Shown here: positions 54,862 through 63,688 of the stretch, piece by piece
Layout of the letters: every line of letters starts with the position of its first letter
Numbering within the stretch: position 1 is the stretch's first letter
Source: Alcaligenes faecalis
GTDB lineage: Bacteria > Pseudomonadota > Gammaproteobacteria > Burkholderiales > Burkholderiaceae_B
DNA length: 64,000 bases
Assembly: GCF_005311025.1 (NCBI RefSeq)
Contig: NZ_CP031747.1
Location: 3,571,870-3,635,869 of the forward strand
Direction: 5' to 3'
Made by a program: the position numbers and the translations under genes
The notes under the pieces: model-generated
Databases searched by the model: none
Told to the model about the DNA's origin: nothing
The model's input: the letters and a program-made list of their open reading frames with translations, nothing else

Positions 54862-55893
54862 CTAATCCACCTGCAAACCAATCTTGTAGGCCAAAGCCCC
54901 AAATCGGTCGATGTCGTTCCAGATCATGGCCTTGAAGCCACTGGCTTGTGCTGATTCATTGCCTTCTTGCGGCGTATAACCCAATGCCAGCAATTGCGAT
55001 TGCATGGCCGGGTCCGTCAGGGCTTTTTGCACGACGCGGTTCAGCGTATTGATAATGTGTTCAGGCGTGTGAGACGGAGCCAACAGGCCGTGCCATTGGT
55101 CCAGCTCGAAATCACTATGACTGACTTCAGCCACGGTTGGCACTTTAGGCAGAACGGGGCTGCGTTGGGCAGAGGTGACGGCCAAGGCGCGCAAGTGTCC
55201 GGACTCGATCAAGGTAGCCGCGCTGGACAAGGTCACAATGCCTAAAGGCACCTGGCCCGCGACCACATCGTTCAAAGCGGGGCCGCAGCCGCGATACGGG
55301 ATATGCAGCAAGGCCGTGCCTCGCAAGTCATAGAGCATCTCTCCGGCCAGATGCTGAGGAGTGCCATTTCCGCAGGACGCATAAGCCAAGACCGGTTCGG
55401 ACTGCTGCTCCAGAACTTGTTCCAGATTCTGAATATCCGAGCCGTGTCCAGTCACGATCACGGAGGGCACAAATCCTATATTCGCAATCGGCGCAAAGTC
55501 TTCTTTGGGTTTGAAGCCCAGGTTACGAAATACGCCAGGATTGATGGCAAAAGAGCTATTGGCCATCAGCAAGGTGTAGCCGTCAGCGCGGGCATAAGCT
55601 ACCGCCCGCGCACCAATATTGCCGCTGGCACCAGGTCGGTTGTCGATAATAACGGGTTGGCCCAGCGCTCTTTCCAGCCTGGGGCCCAGTTTGCGGGCCA
55701 GCAAGTCGGTCCCGCCGCCAGGCGGAAAGGTGACGATCACGGTAATCGGCTTGAGGGGATATTTCACAGCCTGCTCGGCTGCCACCTCCCTTGCCTGCGC
55801 CGCTGGATTACCCAAGCCTAGCGCCACCATTCCCAGCAAGGTGGCTGCTGCCGCCCGCTTCCCCACCTGAAAACCCGCCATGACAGCTAACAC
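54862..55893 (-). CDS. Bug-family binding protein linked to nadC
   Basis: 343 residues from a GTG at 55893 (an ATG at 55881 is an alternative). Signal peptide near PAAQA, then a Bug domain starting VKYPLKPITVIVTFPPGGGTD. It starts 10 bp after nadC's stop and is probably cotranscribed with it. The cooperation of a Bug protein and a NAD-synthesis gene points to a NAD precursor such as nicotinate, nicotinamide or quinolinate as ligand; Bug27 of Bordetella is reported to bind nicotinamide. This is inference. Confidence 0.87.
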   Translation of the reverse strand: MLAVMAGFQVGKRAAAATLLGMVALGLGNPAAQAREVAAEQAVKYPLKPITVIVTFPPGGGTDLLARKLGPRLERALGQPVIIDNRPGASGNIGARAVAYARADGYTLLMANSSFAINPGVFRNLGFKPKEDFAPIANIGFVPSVIVTGHGSDIQNLEQVLEQQSEPVLAYASCGNGTPQHLAGEMLYDLRGTALLHIPYRGCGPALNDVVAGQVPLGIVTLSSAATLIESGHLRALAVTSAQRSPVLPKVPTVAEVSHSDFELDQWHGLLAPSHTPEHIINTLNRVVQKALTDPAMQSQLLALGYTPQEGNESAQASGFKAMIWNDIDRFGALAYKIGLQVD

Positions 55894-55903
55894 GTTTCTC
55901 TAC

Positions 55904-56803
55904 TCAAGCGTCCAGACCAATATCCAGCACACGGGCACTGTGCGTAATCCAGCCCACTGCGATTCGGTCTACACCGCAACGGGCTATTTCTACGGCTGTT
56001 TCCGGAGTGATACGACCAGAGGCTTCTGTTTTGGCTCGGCCTGCGACGCGGGCCACGGCCTCGGTCAAGGTTGCGGTGTCCATATTGTCCAGAAGAATAC
56101 TATCCACACCCAGTTCCAGCACTTCGTCCAGTTGCTCCAGGGTATCGACTTCCACCTCAATGCAAACCAGATGACCAATATAAGCACGGGCTGCTTCCAC
56201 GGCGGCTTTGACGCCCCCGGCAACGGCAATGTGGTTGTCTTTAATCAGTACCGCGTCATCCAGACCAAAGCGATGGTTGCTGCCGCCCCCGACTCGAACT
56301 GCGTATTTCTGCACAGCGCGCAGACCAGGCATGGTTTTACGGGTGCAAGTGACTTTAGTGCCGTAAGGCGCAATCGCGCGGGCAATGGAGGCAGTAGCCG
56401 ATGCCACGCCACTTAAATGCCCCAGGAAATTCAAGGCGCAGCGCTCTGCCGTCAGCATGGAACGGGCCGAGCCGCTAATGACCGCAATCTGCGCCCCCGG
56501 AGTCAGGACATCGCCATCTTGCAGTTGAGCCTCAAAGCGCAACGTAGGGTCCAGCAAGGTAAAGGCCAGACGAGCCAGATCCAGGCCAGCCAACACACCA
56601 TCCTCGCGGGCCACCAGGCGCATTTGCGTGCGCGTTGCTGCGGGAACGATGGAGTCCGTCGTCAGATCACCAGCGCGACCCAAGTCTTCTTGCAAGGTGG
56701 CGCGCACCAAGGGTTCCAGGATGACGTCGGGCAAGGAAGGAATACGGTGAGCTCGTGTCTCTGCAGCTTGCGCTGTCGGCTCGGGGGCATTAATTATGCT
56801 CAT
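55904..56803 (-). CDS. nadC: Nicotinate-nucleotide pyrophosphorylase (carboxylating), NadC
   Basis: 299 residues covering the whole QPRTase fold: LQEDLGRAGDLTTDSI near 34-49, the TRKTMPGLRAVQKYAV core (about 156-171) and GGGSNHRFGLDDAVLIKDNH. It converts quinolinate and PRPP to nicotinate mononucleotide in NAD synthesis. Its ATG at 56803 lies inside a candidate NrtR operator. Confidence 0.95.
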   Translation of the reverse strand: MSIINAPEPTAQAAETRAHRIPSLPDVILEPLVRATLQEDLGRAGDLTTDSIVPAATRTQMRLVAREDGVLAGLDLARLAFTLLDPTLRFEAQLQDGDVLTPGAQIAVISGSARSMLTAERCALNFLGHLSGVASATASIARAIAPYGTKVTCTRKTMPGLRAVQKYAVRVGGGSNHRFGLDDAVLIKDNHIAVAGGVKAAVEAARAYIGHLVCIEVEVDTLEQLDEVLELGVDSILLDNMDTATLTEAVARVAGRAKTEASGRITPETAVEIARCGVDRIAVGWITHSARVLDIGLDA

Positions 56804-56814
56804 TATGAGTATTT
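56794..56814. promoter_or_regulatory. Candidate NrtR operator copy 2, at the nadC start
   Basis: TTATGCT, seven bases and AGTATTT at 56794-56814. It has the same left arm and spacing as the better copy at 56851 but an imperfect right arm. The nadC initiation codon falls within it. Confidence 0.5.
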
Positions 56815-56850
56815 AAATCGCTAAAAATAAGGCCTAATGGCACGGTGCAT

Positions 56851-56871
56851 TTATGCTATTCCTGAGCATAA
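56851..56871. promoter_or_regulatory. Candidate NrtR operator copy 1
   Basis: A 21-bp perfect inverted repeat, TTATGCT-N7-AGCATAA, in the 94-bp gap between nrtR and nadC. NrtR dimers bind 21-bp palindromes in other bacteria. Confidence 0.65.
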
Positions 56872-56897
56872 GCACTGTCAAGCCATAGGCCCGCTTT

Positions 56898-57842
56898 TTA
56901 ACGCGCTTGTTTCGCCAGCGGCAATTTACTGCCCGAGATGGCCCGTTCAAACAAAACGTCTCCACGAAAGCGAAACAATTTGGCGGGTCGGCCTGAACCA
57001 CCCACACTCATGGCGCCGGTTTCTTCCACCAGGGCTTGCTGTTCAATCAAACGGCGAAAGTTCTGCTTATGCAGTCCCCGCCCTGCCAGGGCTTCCACGG
57101 CCTGCTGCAATTGCAGCAAGGTGAATTCTGGCGGCATCAGTTCAAACACAACAGGACGGTATTTGATTTTGGCGCGTAGACGCGCCAGACCTGTGGCCAG
57201 AATACGGCGATGATCGTGACGCATGCCCAGGCCCAGCTCGTAATGCTTGCCCAGCTCTTGCTGTTCACGCTGGCGACGGCGGCAGGACTCGGGCAACAAG
57301 CCCGCTTCATACAGCAGCTCGTAACGCTGCAAAACAAAGTCCTCGTTCCAGATCGCCCCTTCCAGGCCAAAGCTGTAATTGACGCGCTGGCGGCGCAAGG
57401 CCCGCAAGGATTCGTCCTGCTCGCACCAGTCCAGCAAGGCAGGCACAATGGTTTTCTGAATAATGTCCGGTGCACCATCGCGTCGGTCTTCCCACGGGAA
57501 GTAACGGTAGCAGTCCTGCCAGATCACCTGGGCCACATCCGGCTGGCCCACTTCACGCGTCAGCCCGACATAGCTGACCGACACAATACGCGTGCCCTGC
57601 GCGTCAAAACGATCCCTGTCTGCAAAGGTATACAGCTGCTCCACATACCCCACCGGGTGATGGGTTTGGGTTTCCACCCAATCGCGCAGCCCCGTTTGCA
57701 AAGAACGGTGCGTGTGCTGAAACGGCCCGGCGGGCAAGGCTTGGCCGGCGTCCGTGGTCAAGACACGGGGCTCGCCGTCGCTGACAGCTACTAAAACAGC
57801 TACCAGTTCAGCACTGACTACAGGTTCCTGCGTATCGATCAC
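56898..57842 (-). CDS. nrtR: NrtR-family NAD regulator (Nudix-like plus winged helix)
   Basis: 314 residues. N-terminal Nudix-like domain (about 1-165); the catalytic Nudix box is degenerate (HRSLQTGLRDWVETQT, with the EExGU glutamates missing), as in NrtR. C-terminal winged helix (about 225-300) starting near PPEFTLLQLQQAVEALAGR. NrtR represses NAD genes and is released by ADP-ribose. Placement directly upstream of nadC, with two candidate operators in the gap, supports the call. Confidence 0.9.
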   Translation of the reverse strand: MIDTQEPVVSAELVAVLVAVSDGEPRVLTTDAGQALPAGPFQHTHRSLQTGLRDWVETQTHHPVGYVEQLYTFADRDRFDAQGTRIVSVSYVGLTREVGQPDVAQVIWQDCYRYFPWEDRRDGAPDIIQKTIVPALLDWCEQDESLRALRRQRVNYSFGLEGAIWNEDFVLQRYELLYEAGLLPESCRRRQREQQELGKHYELGLGMRHDHRRILATGLARLRAKIKYRPVVFELMPPEFTLLQLQQAVEALAGRGLHKQNFRRLIEQQALVEETGAMSVGGSGRPAKLFRFRGDVLFERAISGSKLPLAKQAR

Positions 57843-58247
57843 ATATTCTCCTTCTGAATCGCGCCAGCGCGCATCTGGCGGATTATAAGCGAGGCCCGCC
57901 CTGCTCCGGCGGGCGGCAGGGGCGCTACCCGAAAATACAGTGGGTACCTTATTTTCAGATGATCAAATTATGACCCATGAACATCTAAGCCTAAAGAAAT
58001 TCAGTTGCCTGTCGTTAAGCGTTCGAACTGTATGTGTTTGCCATAAATGACAAGCAAGCGCTCAGTCAGAGGCCGGATCAGACAACAGTTTCACGCTTTG
58101 TTCTGCTCCGCCATTCGCAAAAATAGAAGGTTTCTGACAATTCAGGTCGATCACGGACAGACAGAAGCCTATGCCCCGTTTTTGCATGGCCCATGCGGGC
58201 TTGACGGCCCCCCGCGTCCCCTTTGTTGTTCTCCTCCAGGATGATGA
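57843..58247. other. Gene-free region before the chemoreceptor pair
   Basis: About 400 bp without a convincing gene. It has a small stem GCCCGCC/GGCGGGC at 57894-57914 and must hold promoters for nrtR and the first chemoreceptor. I see no other structure. Confidence 0.35.
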
Positions 58248-59978
58248 ATGCGTAAGAATTTCCCCATTACCCAGGACGAGGTTCGCGTCCGGGCCGATCA
58301 GTACCTTATTTCAAAGACCGACCTGAAAGGTCGGATCACCTACGCGAACGCAGCCTTTATTGCGATCAGTGGCTTCACCCGTGAGGAGCTGGTTGGCAAG
58401 GCCCATAACCTGGTCCGTCACCCCGACATGCCGCCCGAGGCCTTCCAGGACTTCTGGGACACCTTGCAAAATAAACGCCCCTGGATGGGTGTGGTAAAGA
58501 ATCGCCGCAAAGACGGTGGTTTTTACTGGGTGTACGCCATGGCGGTGCCTATTTACGAAAATGGCACCGTCGCTGGCTATGCTTCGGTGCGCGTAAAACC
58601 CAGCCAGGAACAGATCGACGAGGCCGAAAGCCTGTACGCCGCCATTAATGAAGGCCGCGCCAAAGGTGTGCGCCTGCATGAAGGCCGTGCTGTGCCTACC
58701 GGCTGGCGCAAGGCCTTGAGTCAGTTGCGCCGCCCTTTCAGCAATTCCTTGCGTGCCAGCCTGTTCCGTATGGGCGCCCTGGCTTTGGCCACGACCGGCA
58801 CCGCCCTGTACTTCGCCCTGACAGGTGGCGTACCTCAAGGCTCGGGTTTGTGGCTGACAGGTGGTTTGTGCCTGGCCAGTGCCGTGATGATGGGTTACGG
58901 CTGGCTGATTGCCCAGCGTGTAATCCGCCCTCTGGACCAGGCCTCCCTGATCGCCCAGCAGATTGCCACCGGCAACTTGCAGCTGGATATTGACATCAAC
59001 TCCAGCGAAAGCAATTCGGAAATTGGCCAGCTCTACTTCTGTCTGGATTTGATGCGCAAGAGTCTGGTGGGAATTGCCAGTGATGCCCGCACCGGGATTG
59101 ATGCCTCTATCCATGCGGCCCGCATTCTGGAAGTCAACAATACCAATCTGGCATCGCGCACCGAAGATCAGGCCGCGTCCTTGCAGGAAACCGCCGCCAG
59201 CATGGAAGAGCTGACGGTAACCGTGCGTCAGAACGCCGATAACGCCAATCAGGCCAGCCAGTTGGCCGATGCCAGTATGCAGATTGCTCAGCGTGGCGGC
59301 GAAGTGGTCAATGAAGTGGTGCAGACCATGCAAGGCATTCACGACAGCTCGCGCCGCATTGGCGATATCGTCACCGTCATTGAAGGCATTGCCTTCCAGA
59401 CCAATATTCTGGCGCTGAACGCGGCGGTGGAATCGGCCCGTGCCGGTGAGGCTGGCCGTGGCTTTGCGGTGGTGGCGGGTGAAGTGCGCAGTCTGGCCCA
59501 GAAGAGTTCCCAAGCTGCTGGCGAGATCAAGAACCTGATTGATGCCTCGGTAAGCCGTATGGCCGTGGGTGCCGAACAAGCTGCCCGCGCGGGCGCCACC
59601 ATGGGCGAGGTCGTGGACTCGGTAAAACGTGTCACGGATATTATTGGCGAGATCTCCACCGCATCGATCGAGCAGGCCAGCGGTCTGGATCAGATCAACG
59701 AAGCGATGGCCAAGATGGATGGGGTCACCCAGCAGAATGCCGCCCTGGTACAGGATCTGGGCAACACCATGAGCGACCTGGCCTCCGAAGCCTCCGAGCT
59801 GGCCGATGCCATCAAGGCCTTGAATACCGGCTCTGTCGATTCCAACCAAAGTGCTCCTGCTTTGGCTCAGTTGAGCAAGGCTCCCACCATGCAGGTACTG
59901 TCCTACCAGAACACGCAGCCCTTTCAGGCTCAAAGTGCCAAAACAGCGAATACCCGCCTGGAAGCGATTCGCCGCTAA
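58248..59978 (+). CDS. PAS-domain chemoreceptor (Aer-like) 1
   Basis: 576 residues. N-terminal PAS domain (about 20-130, with YANAAFIAISGFTREELVG), a hydrophobic hairpin (about 175-225), a HAMP-like linker and an MCP signalling domain with the conserved tip FQTNILALNAAVESARAGEAGRGFAVVAGEVRSLA. Its architecture is that of Aer, a redox sensor using FAD in the PAS domain. It should pass redox or oxygen cues to CheA. No che genes are close. A paralogue follows at 60265. Confidence 0.93.
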   Translation: MRKNFPITQDEVRVRADQYLISKTDLKGRITYANAAFIAISGFTREELVGKAHNLVRHPDMPPEAFQDFWDTLQNKRPWMGVVKNRRKDGGFYWVYAMAVPIYENGTVAGYASVRVKPSQEQIDEAESLYAAINEGRAKGVRLHEGRAVPTGWRKALSQLRRPFSNSLRASLFRMGALALATTGTALYFALTGGVPQGSGLWLTGGLCLASAVMMGYGWLIAQRVIRPLDQASLIAQQIATGNLQLDIDINSSESNSEIGQLYFCLDLMRKSLVGIASDARTGIDASIHAARILEVNNTNLASRTEDQAASLQETAASMEELTVTVRQNADNANQASQLADASMQIAQRGGEVVNEVVQTMQGIHDSSRRIGDIVTVIEGIAFQTNILALNAAVESARAGEAGRGFAVVAGEVRSLAQKSSQAAGEIKNLIDASVSRMAVGAEQAARAGATMGEVVDSVKRVTDIIGEISTASIEQASGLDQINEAMAKMDGVTQQNAALVQDLGNTMSDLASEASELADAIKALNTGSVDSNQSAPALAQLSKAPTMQVLSYQNTQPFQAQSAKTANTRLEAIRR

Positions 59979-59986
59979 ACCATAAA

Positions 59987-60019
59987 ATCAGGATCGGCAG
60001 CGGCTCTGCTGATCCTGAT
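59987..60019 (+). terminator. Terminator after chemoreceptor 1
   Basis: ATCAGGATCGGCAG and CTGCTGATCCTGAT pair with one mismatch (59987-60000 with 60006-60019). A second stem, ATTCCGGG/CCCGGAAT, lies at 60046-60074. So the two receptors are probably separate units. Confidence 0.75.
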
Positions 60020-60264
60020 AAAACTGACAGCTAGACAAAACAATAATTCCGGGATCGGTTTTGATACCCGGAATACTTGAAAACAATAATTAATAATAAA
60101 ATCAAGGAAGTAGACCACGGGAACCTTGCTCTGAAACCCTGGATTTTGTTTGTCATTACCTTGACACATTTTGACTCTAATGCAAATACTAGGTAACAAA
60201 ATTGAGTCAATATGCAACATAATGATCTGTCCTTTTCCGCCTACGTCTTTAACAGGGCCAGATC

Positions 60265-61920
60265 ATGCGTGAAAACCAAGCCATTACGTCTCATGAAACA
60301 CAGGTACCCGAAAAAACCTATTTAATCTCCAAAACAGACCTGAAGGGGCGCATCATCTACGCCAATCCGGTCTTTATCGAGGTTAGCGGCTACAGCCATG
60401 ATGAGCTGATCGGGGCGCCCCACAATATCGTGCGTCACCCCCACATGCCGGCCGTGATTTTTCAGGATTTATGGCAGACCCTCAAGCAACAACGATCCTG
60501 GTCGGGGCTGATCAAGAACCGCCGCAAAGACGGCGGCTTTTACTGGGTGAAGGCCCGCGTCATTCCTTTAATAGAGAATGGCCGCGTCAATGGCTATGCC
60601 TCGGTACGAGTACGCGCCCAGCCCAAAGAGATCAAGGAAGCAGAATATTTGTACCACTCCATCCAGCAGCAAGGGTTGCGCGGCTTTCGTCTACATGAAG
60701 GTCAGTTGCAAGCCAGAGGCTGGCGCTCTGCCCTGAATACCCTGCTCCAACCCTTGAACCGCAGCCTGCGCGCCAGCTTGCTACGCTTCGGGATTCTGAC
60801 GGGCAGCCTGGTGACCTTGAGCGTCGGTTTGCTATTGGGCAGTGGCGCATCCGGCACCTATCTGACCGCCGGGCTGGCCTCGCTGGGGGTGCTCAGTCTG
60901 GCCACCTTGGCCTACGGCTGGATCGTGACCCAGCGCATGATGCAGCCCCTGCACAGTGCCACCCATATTGCTCAACAAATTGCGACGGGCAATCTGCTGA
61001 TCGACCTGAACCCGCAACACACCCGTAGCCAGGAAATTGCACAGCTGTATTTCTATATGGACATGATGCGCAAGAGCCTGCTGAGCCTTGCCCGCGATGT
61101 GCATCAGGGCATACAGGCCTCGCTGGATGTGTCCACACAAATTGAGGACGGCAACCGCCAACTATCCCACCGTACCGCCGCCCAATCGGGCTCCTTGCAG
61201 CGCACGGCCGCGAATATGGAGCAGTTGACCATGAATGTGCAGCAGACCGCGGACAATGCCAGGCTGGCCAATCAGCTGGCCGACCAAAGCCTGTCTACCG
61301 CAAGGCGTGGGGGCGAAGTGGTGCAGGACATGGTCAGCACCATGCAGGACATCCACAATAGCTCCGAGCGCATTGGCGATATTGTGTCGATTATTGAAGG
61401 GCTGGCGTTTCAGACGAATATTCTGGCACTGAACGCCGCCGTGGAATCCGCCCGTGCGGGCGAGGCCGGCAAAGGGTTTGCGGTCGTGGCCGGTGAAGTA
61501 CGCAGTCTGGCGCAGAAAAGTGCGCAGGCCGCCGGGGAAATCAAAAACCTGGTGGAAGACTCCTTGAAGCGCATGGCAACCGGCGCCCACCATGCCAAAC
61601 GGGCCGGTTCTACCATGGATGAAATCATGCAGTCCGTCTCCGATGTGACACATCTGATCAGCGAAATCTCCACGGCCTCCAATGAGCAAGCCAGCGGTTT
61701 GGCGCAGATTAACGACGCTGTCTCCACCATGGACAGCGATACCAATGACAACGCCGATCTGGCTCGAAATTTGGGAGTGACAGTGCATGAGCTCAGCCGT
61801 CAGGCACAAGAGCTGAAACTGTCCATCCAGCTTCTGAATACGGGGTCGACTGGCCGTTCTACCTACGCCCCCGACCCGAATGCCACCCAGGAGCCAGTTC
61901 CCTTGCTGAAAGTTGCCTGA
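60265..61920 (+). CDS. PAS-domain chemoreceptor (Aer-like) 2
   Basis: 551 residues with the same order of domains as the previous gene: PAS (about 18-130, YANPVFIEVSGYSHDELIG), hydrophobic hairpin (about 180-225), linker and MCP tip FQTNILALNAAVESARAGEAGKGFAVVAGEVRSLAQ. The two products are clearly paralogues, most alike in the PAS and MCP parts. It has its own 5' region of about 190 bp. Confidence 0.93.
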   Translation: MRENQAITSHETQVPEKTYLISKTDLKGRIIYANPVFIEVSGYSHDELIGAPHNIVRHPHMPAVIFQDLWQTLKQQRSWSGLIKNRRKDGGFYWVKARVIPLIENGRVNGYASVRVRAQPKEIKEAEYLYHSIQQQGLRGFRLHEGQLQARGWRSALNTLLQPLNRSLRASLLRFGILTGSLVTLSVGLLLGSGASGTYLTAGLASLGVLSLATLAYGWIVTQRMMQPLHSATHIAQQIATGNLLIDLNPQHTRSQEIAQLYFYMDMMRKSLLSLARDVHQGIQASLDVSTQIEDGNRQLSHRTAAQSGSLQRTAANMEQLTMNVQQTADNARLANQLADQSLSTARRGGEVVQDMVSTMQDIHNSSERIGDIVSIIEGLAFQTNILALNAAVESARAGEAGKGFAVVAGEVRSLAQKSAQAAGEIKNLVEDSLKRMATGAHHAKRAGSTMDEIMQSVSDVTHLISEISTASNEQASGLAQINDAVSTMDSDTNDNADLARNLGVTVHELSRQAQELKLSIQLLNTGSTGRSTYAPDPNATQEPVPLLKVA

Positions 61921-62084
61921 TAAGAAAGCCGTGGGGGCAAAGCGCTGAGCGTCTCGCTGCCCCGCCCCCTCCTACTCCTGCCTCGATAAGGCTGCGGATT
62001 CAGCTAACCCTGATCAGAAATGCTCTGCCCTGTTTTCCAAGCACGGCCAAGGCGCTGACAGGACGCTGATCTGGCAGGCTCTTT

Positions 62085-63407
62085 TTAAACCAAACCCAGT
62101 AACAGAATCGCGTGCAGGCCTACGCCAACCAAGCCGCCCACCACCGTGCCATTAAAGCGTATGTATTGCAGATCCGTGCCCACGGTCAGTTCCAGCTCGC
62201 GCACCAGTTGCCTGTCATCCCATTGACGCACGGTGCGCGAGATATGGTCTTTGGCCCCTTCACGTAGTTGCTCGGCCAGGCCCGCTGCTGCGGACAGCAT
62301 GTGTTCATTCAAGGTTTCACGCAGCGTCGCATCCGTATTCAAGCGTGTCCCCAAATCCTGCGCCATCTGACGCAGATGGGCCGCCACAGACGAATCCTCT
62401 TTGGCCAGATCATTGCGTACAACACGCATGACGTCCGTCCAGACGCCATCAACGTACTCACCCACATCTTTATGGTGCAAAAAGCGCTGCTTGATCGCCT
62501 CTACCTGCTCCATCAAGTCCGGGTCCTGACCCAGGCGCTGAATATAGTCGTGTACCCATTGCTCGTAATCCTTGCGCAAGGGGTGCTCGGGCTCGCTCAA
62601 AATGGTTTGCACTTCATCCACCAGAGCCCGCGCCAGACGGTCGGCCATCTTGCCCGACAACTCGTCTACCGAGGTCACTACCCCGACCATGGCCAGCAGC
62701 TTGGGCCACTCCCGCTGAGCGTAGCGCACCAATACATCAGCCACACGCTGTTTGACTGCCTCGTTGGACAAATAGCCACCCAATTGCTGCAAGACTTCGT
62801 CCAGCAGGCGCTGGTGTCGGGCATTGCGCGTCAACAAGCCCAGAATCTGGGAGCTGGAACCAGCCATGTCCACCCGCATCAAGTAACCGCGTACGCCATC
62901 GGTCAGTGCTTGTTTAACGCTGCGCTCGTCCAGCAAGCGCAGAGCCTCGCCCATGGCGGTTTGCAAGGCACGGCTGACACGTTCGCTTTGTTCAGGTTGC
63001 GACAGCCACTGCCCCAAACGCGCTGCCGGGTCCAGGCTGCGCAGCTTTTCCAGCAACATGGCAGAGTCCAGAAAGTGGTCGCGTACAAAGACGCCCAGGC
63101 TTTCACCCAGGCTGTTTTTCTTGTTGGGAATAATCGCAGTATGTGGAAACGGCAGGCCCAGCGGGTGGCGGAACAAGGCCACGACGGCAAACCAGTCTGC
63201 CAACGCACCGACGGTGCCGGCCTCGCTAAAGGCACGCAGCCAGGGCCAAAATCCGGCAATGGGCGCCGCCTCGCCCTGCCGCATCATGGCGTGGCTTAGC
63301 AGGAACAGGCAGATAGTCAGCGCCAGCAAAGCCAATGCGCTGCGCTTCATGCGACGCAGGCGGCGTTCGGGCGAGTCAGGGCGAGAGGACGATGTAGACA
63401 TTTCCAC
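62085..63407 (-). CDS. DUF445 (YjiN-like) membrane protein
   Basis: 440 residues. Helices at about 22-40 and 420-438 flank a long helical region. FSEAGTVGALADWFAVVALFRHPLGLPFPHTAIIP near 65-99 is the family hallmark. Function not known. Convergent to the second chemoreceptor, with 164 bp between that contain no gene. Confidence 0.92.
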   Translation of the reverse strand: MEMSTSSSRPDSPERRLRRMKRSALALLALTICLFLLSHAMMRQGEAAPIAGFWPWLRAFSEAGTVGALADWFAVVALFRHPLGLPFPHTAIIPNKKNSLGESLGVFVRDHFLDSAMLLEKLRSLDPAARLGQWLSQPEQSERVSRALQTAMGEALRLLDERSVKQALTDGVRGYLMRVDMAGSSSQILGLLTRNARHQRLLDEVLQQLGGYLSNEAVKQRVADVLVRYAQREWPKLLAMVGVVTSVDELSGKMADRLARALVDEVQTILSEPEHPLRKDYEQWVHDYIQRLGQDPDLMEQVEAIKQRFLHHKDVGEYVDGVWTDVMRVVRNDLAKEDSSVAAHLRQMAQDLGTRLNTDATLRETLNEHMLSAAAGLAEQLREGAKDHISRTVRQWDDRQLVRELELTVGTDLQYIRFNGTVVGGLVGVGLHAILLLGLV

Positions 63408-63637
63408 AGTCTATGCGTAGTTCAGCGCAAAAGCGGTATTGAATAGTGCGGAGCCAAGTCTCGGGGAAAACAATTCCAGGCCTCAGACCTCCCGTTCTGC
63501 CACAGAAATCTCATCACAAGCTGGGCATCACTGACGGTCAACACGGACAGAGCCAGACCTCAGCCCTCTTGGCAGGTTCACACATAGTCACCAGGCCCTT
63601 ATTGTGACCCTGTCTTTTTCTGCCTGTCCAGAAACGA

Positions 63638-63663
63638 ATCAGCCTGGGCGAACCCAGGCTGAT
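63638..63663 (-). terminator. Terminator of the last gene
   Basis: ATCAGCCTGGG (63638-63648) and CCCAGGCTGAT (63653-63663) form a perfect 11-bp stem just past the stop at 63689. Confidence 0.85.
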
Positions 63664-63688
63664 CACGGCACATCAACAAGCTATGTGT

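Noticed and set aside
56898-57842. Nudix hydrolase enzyme
   Set aside because: The catalytic Nudix glutamates are missing and there is a C-terminal winged helix, so it is a regulator.
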